In this document: in pieces, positions 5,712-7,698 of the stretch
How the letters are laid out: each line of letters opens with the position of its first letter
Position numbering within the stretch: the first letter of the stretch is position 1
Source of the DNA: CBCPMX01 sp965120355
GTDB lineage: Bacteria; Bacillota; Clostridia; Oscillospirales; Oscillospiraceae
Reading direction: 5' to 3'
Length of the DNA: 7,698 bases
NCBI GenBank assembly: GCA_965120355.1
Contig: CBCPMX010000151.1
Coordinates: forward strand, 1-7,698
Made by a program: the position numbers and the translations under genes
The notes under the pieces: model-generated
What the model saw: only the letters and a program-made list of their open reading frames with translations
Told to the model about the DNA's origin: nothing
Databases searched by the model: none

Positions 5712-6497
5712 ATGAATATTCCAAGCTATGAGCTGACCGGCAAGGTCGCGATCATCACCGGCTCCACCCGCGGCATCGGCAACGCCATTGCAAAGACGAT
5801 GGCCCATTACGGCGCAAGCGTCGTCATCACCGGCCGTAAGCAGGACGTCTGTGATGCCGTGGCGGCAGAAATTGAGGCTGAGGGCGGCAAAGCCCTGGGG
5901 GTCGCTACCGATGTGACCAGTGCCGCCGCCCGCGAAAACCTGATCGCCAAAACTGTCGAAAAGTTTGGCCGGGTAGATATTTTGGTCAACAACGCCGGCA
6001 CCGGCGGTCAGCCCAAAAAGCTGATCGACATGGACGAGGACTATTTTGATCACTATGTGGAGGCCGACTACAAGGCGCTGTATTTTATGAGCCAGGCCGC
6101 CGCCCGCCAGATGCAGGCCCAGGGCTGCGAGAAGGGCGCCCACCCCTACCGGATTATCAATCTGTCCTCCGCCGCCGGCATCAAGAGCCCCATTGGAGAC
6201 ACTGTTTACGGCTCTCTGAAGGCCGCTGTCACGCATCTGAGCCGCATCATGGCCAATGAGCTGGCCCGTTTTGGCATTACAGTCAACGCTGTGGCCCCCG
6301 GCTATGTTCTGACAGATATGACCAAGGATGTAATGGCCGACGAGAAGAACGTGGCCGCTGTCACCCGCATGATTTCTCTGCGCCGCTATGCGATGCCTGA
6401 GGAGATTGCCGGTGTCATCAACTTCCTGGCCTCGCCTGCCGGCGGCTATATCACCGGTCAGCTGATTCCTGTGGACGGCGGCATGACCATCAACTAA
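5712..6497 (+). CDS. Short-chain dehydrogenase/reductase, classical FabG-like (261 aa)
   Basis: A complete classical SDR enzyme, an NAD(P)H-dependent oxidoreductase of alcohol/ketone groups. The cofactor motif TGSTRGIG is at residues 16-23, NNAG at 93-96, the catalytic Ser153 in LSSAAG, and Tyr166/Lys170 in YGSLK. The C-terminal GGYITGQLIPVDGG is the usual family ending. Arg20 in the glycine motif and Arg42-Lys43 after the second strand suggest NADPH preference (inference). The position of the fourth tetrad residue, normally Asn, appears to be Asp119 in VEADYKALYF. GGAGGA lies seven bases before the ATG. It resembles 3-oxoacyl-ACP reductase and gluconate 5-dehydrogenase-type proteins equally, so no symbol is given. 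The next gene on the strand is a hydroxyacyl-CoA dehydratase homologue, which suggests a hydroxyacyl or ketoacyl substrate, not fatty acid synthesis. Confidence 0.93.
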   Translation: MNIPSYELTGKVAIITGSTRGIGNAIAKTMAHYGASVVITGRKQDVCDAVAAEIEAEGGKALGVATDVTSAAARENLIAKTVEKFGRVDILVNNAGTGGQPKKLIDMDEDYFDHYVEADYKALYFMSQAAARQMQAQGCEKGAHPYRIINLSSAAGIKSPIGDTVYGSLKAAVTHLSRIMANELARFGITVNAVAPGYVLTDMTKDVMADEKNVAAVTRMISLRRYAMPEEIAGVINFLASPAGGYITGQLIPVDGGMTIN

Positions 6498-6892
6498 TCG
6501 CGCTTTCCCGCATATATCTGTCCCAGGCGATGGCGATGTGCGCGTCTCTTCGCCTTGTTTGGCAGAACAGCTTCTCTGTGTTGGACACACTTTCAATGCT
6601 CTTAAACAAGGCCTGGCTTGCCAGCTTGACTTCGCGGCGCAGCCGCGCCGCCCAGGCAGGAATGATTCCCAAGGAAATTTCGTGCCGATGATTTGCCGCA
6701 CTCTGCGGCATAGCCTCAACGGGGTTCTGCCCCGATTATTTCAGCGGACTTCCGGCCGTCTCCGGCAGCGTACCAAACGCCGCAGGCTGGCTGGCAGAAC
6801 GATATATTCTTCCGGTACCCACCGGATCTTGTGCCCGTGATCCGAGGCCTTCGGATGTGCGGGAGTGCTAAAATAACAGGAGGAAAACAATC
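6498..6892 (+). other. 395-base hairpin-rich gap before the dehydratase gene
   Basis: No supported gene lies here, although open frames exist on both strands (minus 6711-6490, plus 6538-6840). Several compact inverted repeats are visible. GCGGCGC/GCGCCGC at 6634-6651 has loop AGCC, TGCCGCA/TGCGGCA at 6694-6710 has loop CTC, CGGGG/CCCCG is at 6720-6734, and TCCGA/TCGGA is at 6841-6855. None is followed by a T-tract, so there is no clear terminator between the two genes. An extended -10, TGCTAAAAT at 6866-6874, is too close to the ribosome binding site for a normal leader and has no -35. The region may be a structured leader RNA or an inserted repeat. Confidence 0.5.
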
Positions 6893-7698
6893 ATGGGTAA
6901 GGAAAATTGTGTTGGTACTTACGAGGCGTACAAAAATCGCCTGCTGGCGATGAAGCCCAACGTGTATCTGAACGGCAAAAAAATTGACCGTTCCAATGGC
7001 AAGCAAGGCGCAGAGCGTGATCTGGCCGACTGGATCCAGGGCGGCACTTATGTCATGAAGCAGTGCTATGATACCGCCAATGATCCCCGGTATGCAGATG
7101 TCTGCACTGCCACTTCCCATATCACCGGTAAGACCATCAACCGCTCCACCCACATTCACCATTCCAAGGACGACTTGCTGAAGAAGCAGCTCATGACCCG
7201 GCTGATCTGCCATCGTGTCGGCGGCTGCATGCAGCGTTGCATGGGTTCTGATGCTCTGAACGCGCTGTTCTCCGTCACCTACGACTGTGACCAGGCCTGC
7301 GGTACCGAGTATCACGCCCGGCTGAACAAGTACATTGAATACTGCCAGGAAAATGACCTGATCTGCAACTGCGCCCAGACCGATGTCAAGGGCTCCCGGA
7401 ATCCCAAGTATAAGCGCGCCCACATGCAGCCCGACCCCGACCAGTTCTTCCACGTGGTGGAGACTGATGTGGACGGCATTGGCATCGACGGCAAGCCCAC
7501 CAAGGGTATCATTGTCCGCGGCGCCAAGATCTGCAACTCCTGCGCGCCCTATGTCGATGAGATCGTTGCCCTGCCCACCAAGTTTATGAGCCCCGACGAC
7601 TCCGACTACGCCGTTGCCTTTGCGCTGCCCGCCGACTGGGACGGCATCAAGCTGATGGCCCTGCCCGGCCTGCACCACAAGCGCAACCATCTGGAAGC
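6893..7698 (+). CDS. 4-hydroxybutyryl-CoA dehydratase/HpaB-family protein, 5' part (268 codons)
   Basis: The frame starts at ATG 6893, nine bases after AGGAGG (6878-6883), and runs off the right edge. The protein follows 4-hydroxybutyryl-CoA dehydratase (AbfD) closely by eye, for instance in YADVCTATSHITGKTINRST, CMQRCMGSDALNALFSVTYD, YIEYCQENDLI and GIIVRGAK. AbfD is an oxygen-sensitive [4Fe-4S]- and FAD-containing enzyme that converts 4-hydroxybutyryl-CoA to crotonyl-CoA. Its first two cluster cysteines correspond to Cys112 and Cys116 here, which argues against the flavin-only 4-hydroxyphenylacetate hydroxylase branch. The remaining ligands (a His and a Cys near residue 300) would lie beyond the window. 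Unlike AbfD as I remember it, there is a second CxxxC (Cys132/Cys136) and a changed segment AKICNSCAP at 211-219, so the substrate may differ. It follows the reductase gene on the same strand. Confidence 0.88.
   Translation, partial: MGKENCVGTYEAYKNRLLAMKPNVYLNGKKIDRSNGKQGAERDLADWIQGGTYVMKQCYDTANDPRYADVCTATSHITGKTINRSTHIHHSKDDLLKKQLMTRLICHRVGGCMQRCMGSDALNALFSVTYDCDQACGTEYHARLNKYIEYCQENDLICNCAQTDVKGSRNPKYKRAHMQPDPDQFFHVVETDVDGIGIDGKPTKGIIVRGAKICNSCAPYVDEIVALPTKFMSPDDSDYAVAFALPADWDGIKLMALPGLHHKRNHLE

Noticed and set aside
5667..6719. A 350-residue open frame on the minus strand
   Set aside because: It covers the whole SDR gene antisense and has low-complexity Gly/Ala/His content with no motif.
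6716..7690. A 324-residue open frame on the minus strand
   Set aside because: It is the antisense shadow of the dehydratase gene, which has a clear ribosome binding site and conserved motifs.
1..7698. CRISPR array, IS element or toxin-antitoxin pair
   Set aside because: No spaced direct repeats, no transposase gene with terminal repeats and no paired small genes are visible.

Overview
The window looks like a piece of chromosome from a strictly anaerobic, moderately GC-rich Firmicute, most likely a gut Clostridia member of the Oscillospiraceae type (inference). The signs are strong AGGAGG-type ribosome binding sites, sigma-A promoters, a membrane-anchored RNase Y, GC-rich third codon positions, and a [4Fe-4S]-flavin dehydratase homologue of the 4-hydroxybutyryl-CoA dehydratase kind. 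No species can be named from the sequence alone.

Left part (1-1275): the C-terminal part of an AraC-type regulator runs in from the left edge. About 520 bases without an intact gene follow; they are AT-richer than the genes and hold short broken reading frames on the minus strand. A strong GC hairpin and a sequence that looks like the 3' end of a tRNA (T-arm plus acceptor strand, no 5' half) close this part. Together these could mark the right-hand end of an old integrated element.

Central core (1371-3495): a tRNA-Leu(UAG) gene on the minus strand has its own promoter and terminator. It is divergent from rny (RNase Y, the endonuclease that starts mRNA decay), which has a near-consensus promoter and a perfect 22-bp terminator hairpin that can work in both directions.

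Minus-strand block (3576-5352): a GNAT acetyltransferase pseudogene with one nonsense and one frameshift lesion, a two-CBS-domain protein, and an unrecognised four-helix membrane protein with its own promoter and terminator.

Right part (5498-7698, plus strand): a classical short-chain dehydrogenase/reductase behind two candidate promoters, a 395-base hairpin-rich gap, and the first 268 codons of a 4-hydroxybutyryl-CoA dehydratase/HpaB-family protein. This last gene has a good ribosome binding site and the two N-terminal cluster-ligand cysteines, but differs from the characterised enzyme near the active site and has extra cysteines. It is the most interesting item here. The reductase and dehydratase could act in one hydroxyacyl/enoyl pathway, but the substrate cannot be read from the window.
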